A stretch of 64,000 bases of DNA from Fidelibacterota bacterium (GTDB lineage Bacteria; Fidelibacterota; Marinisomatia; Marinisomatales; TCS55). Of the stretch, positions 43,241 through 51,841 are shown one piece after another (the stretch's first letter is position 1; the number at the start of each line of letters is the position of its first letter). Location of the stretch: assembly GCA_029936965.1 (NCBI GenBank), contig JAPYRG010000004.1, forward strand, positions 1 through 64,000, in the 5' to 3' direction. Position numbers and translations under genes: made by a program. The notes under the pieces are model-generated. The model made no database searches, was not told where the DNA came from, and saw nothing but the letters and a program-made list of their open reading frames with translations.

Positions 43241-45187
43241 TTATTCTTGAAGTTCCTTTATATCACGATATAGTTCAAGAGATTGAGGATTCGCAAGGGC
43301 ATCTTTATTTTTAACATTTTCACCTTTAATAATCTTCTTTACAGCTATTTCTACTTTTTTACCACTAATAGTATATGGGATGTCATCTATCATCAGAATT
43401 TTTGCAGGTACATGTCTTGGAGAACAAGATTTTTTTATTGTCGAATTTATCTTATTAATTAATTCATCACTTAGTGTTTTATTTGGCGCTAGTTTAATAA
43501 ATAATATAATCCGTTCATCCTCACCCCATTCTTGACCCACCACCAAGCTATCAGATACCTCACTAAAATTATCAACTACACGATAAATTTCTGCAGTACC
43601 TATACGTACACCTCCAGGGTTAAGTGTGGCGTCACTCCGTCCATAAATAATAATTCCACCATGATTATTTATTAATATATAATCGCCATGATGCCAAATA
43701 TTAGGGTAAGTGGAAAAATATGCTTGATAATATTTTTCACCATTCTCATCATTCCAAAAGTAAATCGGCATAGATGGGAACGCAATTTTGCAAACTAATT
43801 CACCTTTTTGATTAAAATGAAATTTTCCATTTATATCATAAGATTCTACAGCCATTCCAAGACCTCTGCATTGAAGCTCTCCACGATAAACGGGGAGCAT
43901 CGGATTTCCAAGAACAAAGCAAGATATTAAATCTGTACCACCTGAAATAGAAGATAGCATTACATCATTTTTCACATCATTATAAATATAATCATAGCTC
44001 TCTTCTACCAAAGGCGAACCCGTAGATAGTATAGCTCTCATTTTATTTAGATTTTGATTCTGTTTAGGTTTGACTTCTGCTTCCTGACATGCAGCAATAA
44101 ATTTTGCACTTGTTCCAAAAACAGTAATATTGAGATCTTCTGCAAGTTTCCATAAACTACTAGAATTCGGATAAAATGGGGATCCATCGTATAGTACAAT
44201 TGTTGATCCTACCGCCAGTGATGATACAAGCCAATTCCACATCATCCATCCACAGGTAGTAAAATAAAATATGGAGTCTTTTCTGTCTAAATCGACATGG
44301 AGCATGAGCTCTTTCAAATGTTGAATTAATGTACCTCCGGCACTATGAACAATGGATTTTGGTAATCCAGTGGTGCCAGATGAATACATAATATATAATG
44401 GGTGGTCAAAGGGTAACTGTTCAAAGACTAAGGAATCAAAATCTTTTCGATCAATAAAATCATCATAATAACATGTTTCTTTTTTGATTGATGCTTTTGA
44501 TATATCATCAATAAAGGGAACTATGACAACCTGTTCTATACTGGGCAGATCATCTAATATGCCATTTAATTTATTAGTCAAATCAAAAACTTTTCCATTA
44601 TAGTGATATCCATTTGCACTAATTAATAATTTTGGTTTTATTTGTTTGAATCGATCCAATACTCCTTTAATCCCAAAATCAGGTGAGCAAGAACTCCAAA
44701 TTGCACCAATGGATGCTGTTGCAAGCATAGCTATTATAGTTTCGGGAATATTTGGAAGAAAGCCAACAACACGATCTCCTTTTTTTAGACCGTTATTTTT
44801 AAATGAGCTGGCTAATACTTCAACTTCCTGATACAATTCTTTGTATGTTAATGAGCGGACTGAAAGATTCTCTCCTTTAAACTGAATAGCAGTTTGATCG
44901 TCTTTATATCGTAATAGGTTTTCAGAAAAATTTAATCTTGATCCATCGAACCATTTTGCTCCAGGCATTTTTTTAATATCATCAACTACTTCAATGTAAT
45001 TCTTTGAGTAAATAAGATCACTAAAACTCCATATAGCAGACCAAAAGTCACCAGCATTATTGATAGACCATTCATATAACTCATCATAAGAAATAAAACT
45101 TGTTCCTTTCGAGTTATTAACATAGTCAATAAACTGATGCATATTAGTCGATCTAACAGATTGCGGTTTCCAGAGTATTTTTGACAT
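43241..45187 (-). CDS. aacS: Acetoacetate--CoA ligase
   Basis: The 648-residue ANL-superfamily enzyme begins with the acetoacetyl-CoA synthetase type WKPQSVRSTNMHQFIDYVN, followed by DFWSAIWSF and WFDGSRLNFSENLL. The AMP-binding core has MYSSGTTGLPKSIVHSAGG (P-loop) and SGGTDLISCFVLGNP; the C-terminal part has NPGGVRIGTAEIYRVVD and ISGKKVEIAVKKI with the catalytic Lys. It activates acetoacetate for ketone-body, polyhydroxyalkanoate or leucine-catabolism use. It is divergent from pfp across a 138-base gap that carries a long perfect palindrome. Confidence 0.92.
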   Translation of the reverse strand: MSKILWKPQSVRSTNMHQFIDYVNNSKGTSFISYDELYEWSINNAGDFWSAIWSFSDLIYSKNYIEVVDDIKKMPGAKWFDGSRLNFSENLLRYKDDQTAIQFKGENLSVRSLTYKELYQEVEVLASSFKNNGLKKGDRVVGFLPNIPETIIAMLATASIGAIWSSCSPDFGIKGVLDRFKQIKPKLLISANGYHYNGKVFDLTNKLNGILDDLPSIEQVVIVPFIDDISKASIKKETCYYDDFIDRKDFDSLVFEQLPFDHPLYIMYSSGTTGLPKSIVHSAGGTLIQHLKELMLHVDLDRKDSIFYFTTCGWMMWNWLVSSLAVGSTIVLYDGSPFYPNSSSLWKLAEDLNITVFGTSAKFIAACQEAEVKPKQNQNLNKMRAILSTGSPLVEESYDYIYNDVKNDVMLSSISGGTDLISCFVLGNPMLPVYRGELQCRGLGMAVESYDINGKFHFNQKGELVCKIAFPSMPIYFWNDENGEKYYQAYFSTYPNIWHHGDYILINNHGGIIIYGRSDATLNPGGVRIGTAEIYRVVDNFSEVSDSLVVGQEWGEDERIILFIKLAPNKTLSDELINKINSTIKKSCSPRHVPAKILMIDDIPYTISGKKVEIAVKKIIKGENVKNKDALANPQSLELYRDIKELQE

Positions 45188-45256
45188 CGTTTGTAAGAAA
45201 TAGTTACTTATAAATTATCGCAAACCCTTGGATAGAAAAAAAGAATAATAAATAAG

Positions 45257-45294
45257 AATTTATCAACAAATTATTTCATATTTGTTGATAAATT
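45257..45294. promoter_or_regulatory. Perfect 15-bp inverted repeat between aacS and pfp (putative operator)
   Basis: AATTTATCAACAAAT (45257-45271) and ATTTGTTGATAAATT (45280-45294) are exact inverted arms around an 8-base spacer. The genes on either side start away from it, so it is not placed to terminate either. A dimeric regulator site controlling both genes is the simplest reading. No regulator gene is adjacent. Confidence 0.6.
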
Positions 45295-45325
45295 TGCGTT
45301 ATTCATTTAACCTAGAAAATAATTT

Positions 45326-46519
45326 TTGAAAGTAGCAATTCTAACTGCCGGTGGTTTAGCGCCATGTTTATCTGCATCTATTGGTGCATTATTAGACAAT
45401 TATTCAAAAGAAATGCCACAAACTGAACTGTATGGTTATTTATATGGATATCAAGGACTTTTAAAAGGGGATTTGTTTCAGTTTCCTCCGACTAATGAAA
45501 TTGATGTAAATCAGTTGGTTGAATTTGGTGGTAGTTTATTAGGTAATAGTAGAGTCAAGCTTACAAATAAAGATGACTGCGTACGCAGAGGTTTAGTATC
45601 TGAAGGCGATCTCCCTTTAGAAATAGCAGCAAAACAATTACAAAAAGATGAGATCAATATTTTACACACGATTGGTGGGGATGATACTAATACAATGGCA
45701 TCAGCATTATCTAATTATCTTTCAGAAAATAACTATGACCTTACAGTTATAGGATTACCAAAGACTGTTGATAATGACATTATTCCAATTAAACAATCAT
45801 TGGGTGCTGATACTGCGGCTCATCAAGGGTCTATTTTCTTTAAAAATATTGTAAATGAAAATACTTCAAACCCAAAGACTTTAATTATTCATGAAGTAAT
45901 GGGCCGCCATTGTGGATGGTTGACAGCAGCAACTGCAAGAAAGTATCGCTCATCTTTATTGGAAAAAGAATTTAATAGTGAGGTCTTATTAAATAGAGAA
46001 AGTTGGGATATTGACGCTGTCTATATACCAGAGATGAAAATTGATTTAAATCATGAAGCGAAGAGATTGCAACATACAATGGAACATAAAGGCAGTGTGA
46101 ATATTTTTCTTAGTGAAGGATCCTGCCAGGAAGAAATATTAAGCGATATGAAGAGGAATAATAAAGAAATTGAAAAAGATGCGTTTGGGCATGTTCGTTT
46201 TGATAAGATTAAACCTGGCGAATGGTTTTCTAATCAATTTTCCTTAACTATAGGAGCTGAAAAAACTTTAGTTCAAAAGAGCGGTTATTTTTCACGATCA
46301 GCGGCACCAAATAAATTTGATCTGGATTTGATTAAAAAATCTGCATCGTATGCTGTCCAATGCGCATTGAATAATCAATCAGGAGTTGTCGGATTAGATG
46401 AAGAAGAGAATGACGTACTTAGTATTATTAGTTTTGACAGGATAAAAGGTGGTAAACCATTTGATACTAATAATCCTTGGTTCCAAGAAATGCTGTATGA
46501 TATTGGACAAAGTCATTAA
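45326..46519 (+). CDS. pfp: Pyrophosphate-dependent phosphofructokinase
   Basis: The 397-residue PFK-family protein starts at TTG (45326), the only start giving the N-terminal nucleotide strand VAILTAGGLAPCLSASIG. The active site has GGDDTNT (117-123), where the second Asp in place of Gly is the known marker of PPi rather than ATP use, and LPKTVDND (144-151) with the catalytic Asp. It interconverts fructose-6-P and fructose-1,6-bisphosphate, reversibly. The TAA overlaps the ATG of glpX, so the two are translationally coupled. Confidence 0.92.
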   Translation: MKVAILTAGGLAPCLSASIGALLDNYSKEMPQTELYGYLYGYQGLLKGDLFQFPPTNEIDVNQLVEFGGSLLGNSRVKLTNKDDCVRRGLVSEGDLPLEIAAKQLQKDEINILHTIGGDDTNTMASALSNYLSENNYDLTVIGLPKTVDNDIIPIKQSLGADTAAHQGSIFFKNIVNENTSNPKTLIIHEVMGRHCGWLTAATARKYRSSLLEKEFNSEVLLNRESWDIDAVYIPEMKIDLNHEAKRLQHTMEHKGSVNIFLSEGSCQEEILSDMKRNNKEIEKDAFGHVRFDKIKPGEWFSNQFSLTIGAEKTLVQKSGYFSRSAAPNKFDLDLIKKSASYAVQCALNNQSGVVGLDEEENDVLSIISFDRIKGGKPFDTNNPWFQEMLYDIGQSH

Positions 46520-47478
46520 TGTCACAATCAGCTAATTTAAAAGATTTATCTCCTCACTTTTTACGCGCTACCGAACAAGCAGCAATTGCAAGTGGTAAGC
46601 TCAGAGGATGTAACGATAAAAATAAAGCAGATGATGCTGCCGTGAATGCAATGAGACAAGCATTTGACAGTATTCCAGTTCATGCGAGAGTTGCAATCGG
46701 TGAGGGAGAGATGGATAAAGCACCTATGTTATATAATGGTGAAGAATTGGGAATGGGTGTCCATGATCCATCGATGCCAAAAGTTGATATTGCCGTTGAC
46801 CCATTAGAATGCACAGCACATTGTGCGGAAAATTTACCAAACTCAATTTGTGTTCTATCTGTTGCACCAAGGGGACATTTATTACATGCACCTGAGTGCT
46901 ATATGGATAAAATTGCAGGATCAGCTGAACTGAAAAGTCATATATCATTAGATAAGTCAGTTGAAGATAATATAAGATCTATTTCTTCAGTAACAGGGAA
47001 GGAATTAAAAGACATAAAAGTGATTGTTCTTAATCGACCAAGAAATAAAGATACAATAAATACTTTAATTGATTTAGGAGTAGAGTTAGACTTGATTCAA
47101 AATGGAGATATCGTTGGTGCAATGCGCGCAGTTAATGGTGATGCAGATTTATTGCTAGGTATTGGCTCAGCTCCTGAAGGAGTGATTTCTTCTGTAGCAG
47201 TAAAAGGTTCAAATGGAGTATTTCAAGGGAAAATGTGGTTTCATAAAAAGAGCTATCAAGAAAAAGTTGAAAAAGTTTTAAAAAATGATGCACATAAAAT
47301 TTGGGATGAAGATAATTTATGCACCTCAAAGAATGCTATTTTTATAGCAACAGGCGTTTGTGATGGTTGGATACCCGGTGTTCATTATAATGATGATTCA
47401 GCAAAGACATGGAGCAGAATTATTTATGTTGAAACTGGTGAAGTAAAAACCATCGAATCAGTTCACAGGTTAAAATAA
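46519..47478 (+). CDS. glpX: Class II fructose-1,6-bisphosphatase
   Basis: The 319-residue GlpX-type enzyme shows RVAIGEGEMDKAPMLYNGEE (about 57-76), VDPLECT (93-99) as the metal-binding loop (usually DPLEGT or DPIDGT; here Cys replaces Gly), and GSAPEGVISSVAVKGSNG. It hydrolyses FBP to F6P for gluconeogenesis. It shares one base with pfp and is followed 9 bases later by aldolase. Confidence 0.92.
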   Translation: MSQSANLKDLSPHFLRATEQAAIASGKLRGCNDKNKADDAAVNAMRQAFDSIPVHARVAIGEGEMDKAPMLYNGEELGMGVHDPSMPKVDIAVDPLECTAHCAENLPNSICVLSVAPRGHLLHAPECYMDKIAGSAELKSHISLDKSVEDNIRSISSVTGKELKDIKVIVLNRPRNKDTINTLIDLGVELDLIQNGDIVGAMRAVNGDADLLLGIGSAPEGVISSVAVKGSNGVFQGKMWFHKKSYQEKVEKVLKNDAHKIWDEDNLCTSKNAIFIATGVCDGWIPGVHYNDDSAKTWSRIIYVETGEVKTIESVHRLK

Positions 47479-47487
47479 GAGGAGAAT

Positions 47488-48504
47488 ATGGATCACACAT
47501 CATTAGTAGATATCGCAAATTCAATGGTACAAAAAGGTAAAGGAATTTTAGCTGCAGATGAAAGTACGCCTACATGCAAAAAGAGATTTGATAGTATTAA
47601 TGTGGAAAGCACAGAAGAAAATCGTAATAAGTATCGTAATATGTTATTTACTGCAGATGGTATAGAGAATTATATCAGCGGGGTTATACTTTTTGATGAA
47701 ACTCTTCGACAAAGCACTATGGAAGGTGGTGTTCCTTTTCCAGATCATTTAACCAAGTTAGGTATTCTACCTGGTATTAAAGTTGATAAAGGAGCAAAAC
47801 AGTTAGCAAATACAGGAGATGAAAAGATTACGGAAGGATTGGATGGCTTACGAGATCGTTTAAAAGAATATTATGATCTTGGTGCACGATTTACTAAATG
47901 GCGTGCAGTGATTACAATTGGTGAAAATATGCCAACAGCTTATTGTATGTCCGCAAATGCACATGCTCTAGCACGGTATGCTTCCTTATGTCAGGAACAA
48001 GGCCTTGTGCCAATTGTGGAGCCAGAAATTTTAATGGATGGAACTCATACCATCGATGAAAGCTATCAACTTACTACAGAAACACTCTATAATGTTTTCT
48101 ATGAATTAGTCTCTCAAGGTGTAGAACTCGAAGGAATGGTTTTAAAACCTAATATGGTTTTATCAGGATATGATTGTTCTGAGCAAGCTTCTGTGGAACA
48201 AGTTGCTGAAATGACTGTGGACTGTTTTTTAAATACGGTTCCTGCAGCAGTACCCGGAATTGCTTTTTTATCTGGTGGACAAAGTGATGAATTAGCGACT
48301 GCTCATCTTAATGCAATGAATCAGATCGATAACACACCTTGGAATCTTACATTTTCATATGGTCGAGCTTTACAAGCTCCTGCTCTTAAATCCTGGTCAG
48401 GAAAAGACGAAAATATATTAAGTGCGCAAGATGCGTTTATGAAAAGGGCAAAGTTTAATAGCCTTGCTACTAAAGGTGATTTTTCTGCTGATATGGAAAA
48501 TTAA
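47488..48504 (+). CDS. Class I fructose-bisphosphate aldolase
   Basis: The 338-residue metal-independent aldolase is of the eukaryote/proteobacterial class I type. It shows GILAADESTPTCKKRF (19-34), LFDETLRQST, FTKWRAVI (135-142), IVEPEIL and the Schiff-base Lys220 in GMVLKPNMVLSG, then FLSGGQSDE. It cleaves FBP to triose phosphates or the reverse. A strong ribosome-binding site (AGAGGAGA) precedes the ATG. It completes a three-gene F6P-to-triose operon with pfp and glpX. Confidence 0.93.
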   Translation: MDHTSLVDIANSMVQKGKGILAADESTPTCKKRFDSINVESTEENRNKYRNMLFTADGIENYISGVILFDETLRQSTMEGGVPFPDHLTKLGILPGIKVDKGAKQLANTGDEKITEGLDGLRDRLKEYYDLGARFTKWRAVITIGENMPTAYCMSANAHALARYASLCQEQGLVPIVEPEILMDGTHTIDESYQLTTETLYNVFYELVSQGVELEGMVLKPNMVLSGYDCSEQASVEQVAEMTVDCFLNTVPAAVPGIAFLSGGQSDELATAHLNAMNQIDNTPWNLTFSYGRALQAPALKSWSGKDENILSAQDAFMKRAKFNSLATKGDFSADMEN

Positions 48505-48523
48505 TAGTAAATGAATGGTGTAT

Positions 48524-49144
48524 TTAGAAACTAATTTTTATCCCTAAAACACCAATTGTATCCCATTTATTATTTTTCAGATTGCGTTGTTGCATAAAAT
48601 ATATTGTAGGCTTAAATCTCGTTAAGTTTTTTATTTTGCAACCAATATAAAATCGATTCCTATTCATTCCATTATTAGAAAGATCATAAAACATTTCATC
48701 TGCAAGGTATGGAATGATTTTTAAAGATGTCCATCCATTTCCAAGATTTACAGAAACCATATTACGATTCCGAAATGATGATCCGGAATCCTTGATTCGA
48801 TATTCTAAACGAGAACGACCCGTAGCAGAAATTAATCCTCGTTTAAATTTTATTGTAACTGATCCATGAGGTCGATGTTCTTGTATCCATCCTGAAGATT
48901 TTTCTTCAAATATTTCACGAAAATTTGCATATAATGATATTGATGAATTAAGAGAATATTTTAGTCCAATATCACCATGAAAATAATAGTTATTTTTTCC
49001 AAAACCTTCTGATCGGAAATCATCTTCAAAAGAAATGGATAGTTTATCAGAAAAAGAATGGGAAACTTTTTCTGCATGCCAAAATTGACTTGCAGATAGA
49101 TTGCATATAATAGTAATTAATATGATTATAATATTCATTTTCAA
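48524..49144 (-). CDS. DUF2490-like outer-membrane protein
   Basis: The 206-residue protein has a signal peptide (IIIILITIICNLSAS) followed by QFWHAEKVSHSFSDKLSISFEDDF, then many short amphipathic strands with an Arg-rich segment (SATGRSRLEYRIKDS), ending in LGIKISF with a C-terminal Phe. The layout fits the DUF2490 family of outer-membrane barrels. The function is unknown. It converges on the aldolase gene at 19 bases with no clear terminator. Confidence 0.7.
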   Translation of the reverse strand: MKMNIIIILITIICNLSASQFWHAEKVSHSFSDKLSISFEDDFRSEGFGKNNYYFHGDIGLKYSLNSSISLYANFREIFEEKSSGWIQEHRPHGSVTIKFKRGLISATGRSRLEYRIKDSGSSFRNRNMVSVNLGNGWTSLKIIPYLADEMFYDLSNNGMNRNRFYIGCKIKNLTRFKPTIYFMQQRNLKNNKWDTIGVLGIKISF

Positions 49145-49221
49145 TACAATATGGTTTTTTAGATTAAACCCTATTTAAATAATATGTAAATAAATAATTA
49201 AGAAATGTTTTAGAGTAAGAT

Positions 49222-49683
49222 CTATTTTTGAAATGGGTGTTTTGATAAATACGCATTGTAATAATGAATTTCTCCAGTTACTTCCTTTCCAGCCCAAGAG
49301 GGAATACTTACTTCTTCTTCTTCATGTTCTAATTCAACTTCTGCTAACCATAAACCATTATTATCCCCATGAAATTCATCTACATCCCAAACTTTACCTT
49401 TATAGGGTAGCTTATACCGAGTTTTTTCTATGATTCCACTTTCACATAAATTATTCATCAAATAAGCGGCATCCTCTAGAGGGATTTCATATTCATGTTC
49501 AGATCTACTTATGCCAATTTCATTTGATTTTATAGTGATTGTAGCTATCTCACCTTTAATCCGTACGCGAACAACATTTTTATCATTGATCGCAAGATAA
49601 CCCTGTCGATAAGGTATACCTTCAATATCTGTATCCCAATTTTCTAATTTAACTAAAAATTTACGTTCTATCTCTAATGGCAT
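49222..49683 (-). CDS. CYTH domain triphosphatase-like protein
   Basis: The 153-residue CYTH/TTM fold begins with the signature EIERKFLVK (4-12), then RQGYLA, VRVRIKGEIATITIKS, YEIPLEDA, KTRYKLPYKGKVWDVDEFHG and LAEVELEHEEEEV with paired acidic metal ligands. Family members hydrolyse inorganic or organic triphosphates (tripolyphosphate, thiamine triphosphate) or make cAMP. It overlaps the Na+ symporter gene by 23 bases, and that gene abuts thiN. Thiamine-triphosphate or tripolyphosphate hydrolysis is therefore plausible. Confidence 0.9.
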   Translation of the reverse strand: MPLEIERKFLVKLENWDTDIEGIPYRQGYLAINDKNVVRVRIKGEIATITIKSNEIGISRSEHEYEIPLEDAAYLMNNLCESGIIEKTRYKLPYKGKVWDVDEFHGDNNGLWLAEVELEHEEEEVSIPSWAGKEVTGEIHYYNAYLSKHPFQK

Positions 49684-51055
49684 AATTAATATTCAATAAA
49701 TATATGGTTAATGAAGTTAATAGTCCTGGATAGAAAGGCTCAAGACCTAAAGGATAACCGCCAGTTATATTCCCCATTATAAACCAAACAATTGCAACAA
49801 GTACAGGATGGACCATTAACTGGATAATATTTTTGGGTAGATTACTTTGATTATGAAAAGTAACTAAAAATGGTATAAGTAATCCTGGAACTATAATTGA
49901 TCCTGTTACATACCATAATTGTACAACAGATGGAATAGTTATCGCTAAAAGAAGAGCTAAAAATCCCATTACGAATAAACCTTGTTGTACAAAATGAGTT
50001 GAATCTTGGACTGTTTTCTCATTTTTGATTGTTGAAGATGTTTTTATTCGCCACATGATATCTCTTCCAAAAGTAATAGCGCTTATAAAACCTAAAGAAT
50101 CAACCGTTGACATAATTGTAGATAAAATTGCAACTAAGAATAAGCCAAAAAATATAGGTGGAAGTATTTCATTTCCTAATAGCGGAAATGTATATAATGG
50201 TGATGATACTTCCATTGCTACTTTAGCATATAAACCAGTAGTTATCATTAAAATATCAAAAACAAACCAAAACAATATTGATATTAAAACCCCCTTTTTT
50301 GCCGTGTCTGGGGATTGGACTGCAGAGCACCTCTGGTAAAAACCAGGATCAACAAATGTCCACATAGCGATAAAAAACCATACCAGTATATATTGTGGTT
50401 CCATTCCGCCTAATGGATCCAAGTGTATTGGTGGTAGTTTATCTATTAAATCAATAGGGGACCCATATTCTATCCAACAAAAGATTAATAGAATAATGAA
50501 TCCACTATACATAAGAATAAACTGGAAGATATCTGTGCGAATAATTGATTTAAGACCTCCAGACCAAATGTAGCTTAGGCTTATTACTATGGATAGAATC
50601 AGAGACCAACTAAATGAGATATCGGTAAACATTTGCAATAAAATGCTAAGACTTAATATATATGGTGCGGGGCTAGCAATAACTAGGATGAATAATGCAC
50701 TTAAAATTCCTGCAGTATTCCCATAATAATTATGAAAATGATCTGGTATTGAAATGAATTTCTCTAAAGAAATCTTTTTTGCAAGAAACAAAGCAAATAT
50801 CAATCCAAATACATAATAAGGCATTGCAAGTATAAACCAGGTCTGAATTCCATATAGATAAGTATTTTCTCCAAGTCCAAGAATTCCACCATACCAAGTA
50901 GCTACTAAACTAGCAACAAATCCCGGGAGGCTTAATCGTCTACCCATGAGCAAATATTCTTCAGGAGAAGATCTACTTTTCTTGGTTCGGTTGAAGCCTA
51001 TATATATTAATGTGATAATATATATTCCAATAATTATTGAATCAAATAAGTGCAT
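49661..51055 (-). CDS. Sodium:solute symporter family transporter, possibly for thiamine
   Basis: The 464-residue protein has about 13 transmembrane segments. SSS-family features are SPEEYLLMGRRLSLPGFVAS (about 30-49), GGILGLGENTY, LSYIWSGGLKSIIRTD (about 159-174, typical of TM5-6) and STVDSLGFISAITFGRD. Its substrate cannot be read from sequence. It starts 2 bases after thiN and overlaps the CYTH gene. Known SSS-type thiamine-precursor transporters (ThiV in SAR11) make thiamine or a precursor a reasonable guess. Confidence 0.85.
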   Translation of the reverse strand: MHLFDSIIIGIYIITLIYIGFNRTKKSRSSPEEYLLMGRRLSLPGFVASLVATWYGGILGLGENTYLYGIQTWFILAMPYYVFGLIFALFLAKKISLEKFISIPDHFHNYYGNTAGILSALFILVIASPAPYILSLSILLQMFTDISFSWSLILSIVISLSYIWSGGLKSIIRTDIFQFILMYSGFIILLIFCWIEYGSPIDLIDKLPPIHLDPLGGMEPQYILVWFFIAMWTFVDPGFYQRCSAVQSPDTAKKGVLISILFWFVFDILMITTGLYAKVAMEVSSPLYTFPLLGNEILPPIFFGLFLVAILSTIMSTVDSLGFISAITFGRDIMWRIKTSSTIKNEKTVQDSTHFVQQGLFVMGFLALLLAITIPSVVQLWYVTGSIIVPGLLIPFLVTFHNQSNLPKNIIQLMVHPVLVAIVWFIMGNITGGYPLGLEPFYPGLLTSLTIYLLNINYAIRDRT

Positions 51056-51057
51056 AA

Positions 51058-51690
51058 TTATTCAGGGTGCGAACGAAAAACCCATATTTTACTAGAGCTA
51101 TTAATAGAAAAATTATCATTAAGGGAGCGATTGCTAATTCCTCTTGATGAAATTGGTAATTCCTCATCAGATAAATTATATTTCAGATTTTCAGTTGATA
51201 TATGTTGTATATGCTCTACTGGTAAAATGGATACAAGCTGATTATTAAATGATGAAAATATTTTATTTCCTTCATGGCATGTAATGGAAAAGTAATCAGT
51301 AACATAAGTCAAATTAAGTAAATCACAATATTTTGATAGAAGGCATAGGTTCCCCATTGAATGATCTTCTCTTTTTTGTGAAGCTCCCAATACATTAATT
51401 GTTTTAATCTTATTTTTAATGCTCCATTCAAACGCTTTTTCAATATCAGTATTTTCTTGATTGGAATCTTTAATCAATTGACCAGAGAATATTTTATTAT
51501 CAATCAATAATGAATCCATGTCTCCTATTATTACGTTTGGATTTATTCCTTTATCAATTAACGAATTCGCACTACCGTCTGTGCAAATAATTGTTCGGGA
51601 ATTATGGAGTATATCCAAGGGAAATGGATGAACAGGGAACTGTCCATTTACAAGAATAGTATATGGTTTCATTAGAGTAGAGTTTTCCAT
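51058..51690 (-). CDS. thiN: Thiamine pyrophosphokinase
   Basis: The 210-residue protein has NGQFP near the N-terminus, TDGSANSLIDKGINPNVIIGD (quoted region about 37-57) with the catalytic Asp in IGDMDSL, and DSNQENTDIEKAFEWSI and LGASQKREDHSMGNL, all typical of ThiN/TPK. It converts thiamine and ATP to thiamine diphosphate. It heads a tight minus-strand cluster with an Na+ symporter and a CYTH protein. No TPP riboswitch consensus is seen in the 151-base upstream gap. Confidence 0.88.
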   Translation of the reverse strand: MENSTLMKPYTILVNGQFPVHPFPLDILHNSRTIICTDGSANSLIDKGINPNVIIGDMDSLLIDNKIFSGQLIKDSNQENTDIEKAFEWSIKNKIKTINVLGASQKREDHSMGNLCLLSKYCDLLNLTYVTDYFSITCHEGNKIFSSFNNQLVSILPVEHIQHISTENLKYNLSDEELPISSRGISNRSLNDNFSINSSSKIWVFRSHPE

Positions 51691-51841
51691 AAGGTGTTTA
51701 ATTTTATATTGAAATTACTTCAATTGTTATATTGGAAACTTATAAGAAATTGGTTTGTCGTTACAATAATAGGTACTTAATATGTTTTATAGAAAATTAT
51801 AATAACCCAATCGCTTCGCAGTTTAATTTTATACTCTCAAT

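Noticed and set aside
50025-50339. Plus-strand open frame inside the Na+ symporter gene
   Set aside because: It is antisense to conserved transmembrane sequence; no independent evidence.
51691-51841. TPP riboswitch upstream of thiN
   Set aside because: The conserved CTGAGA and ACCTGA-type blocks are not present on the minus strand of this gap.
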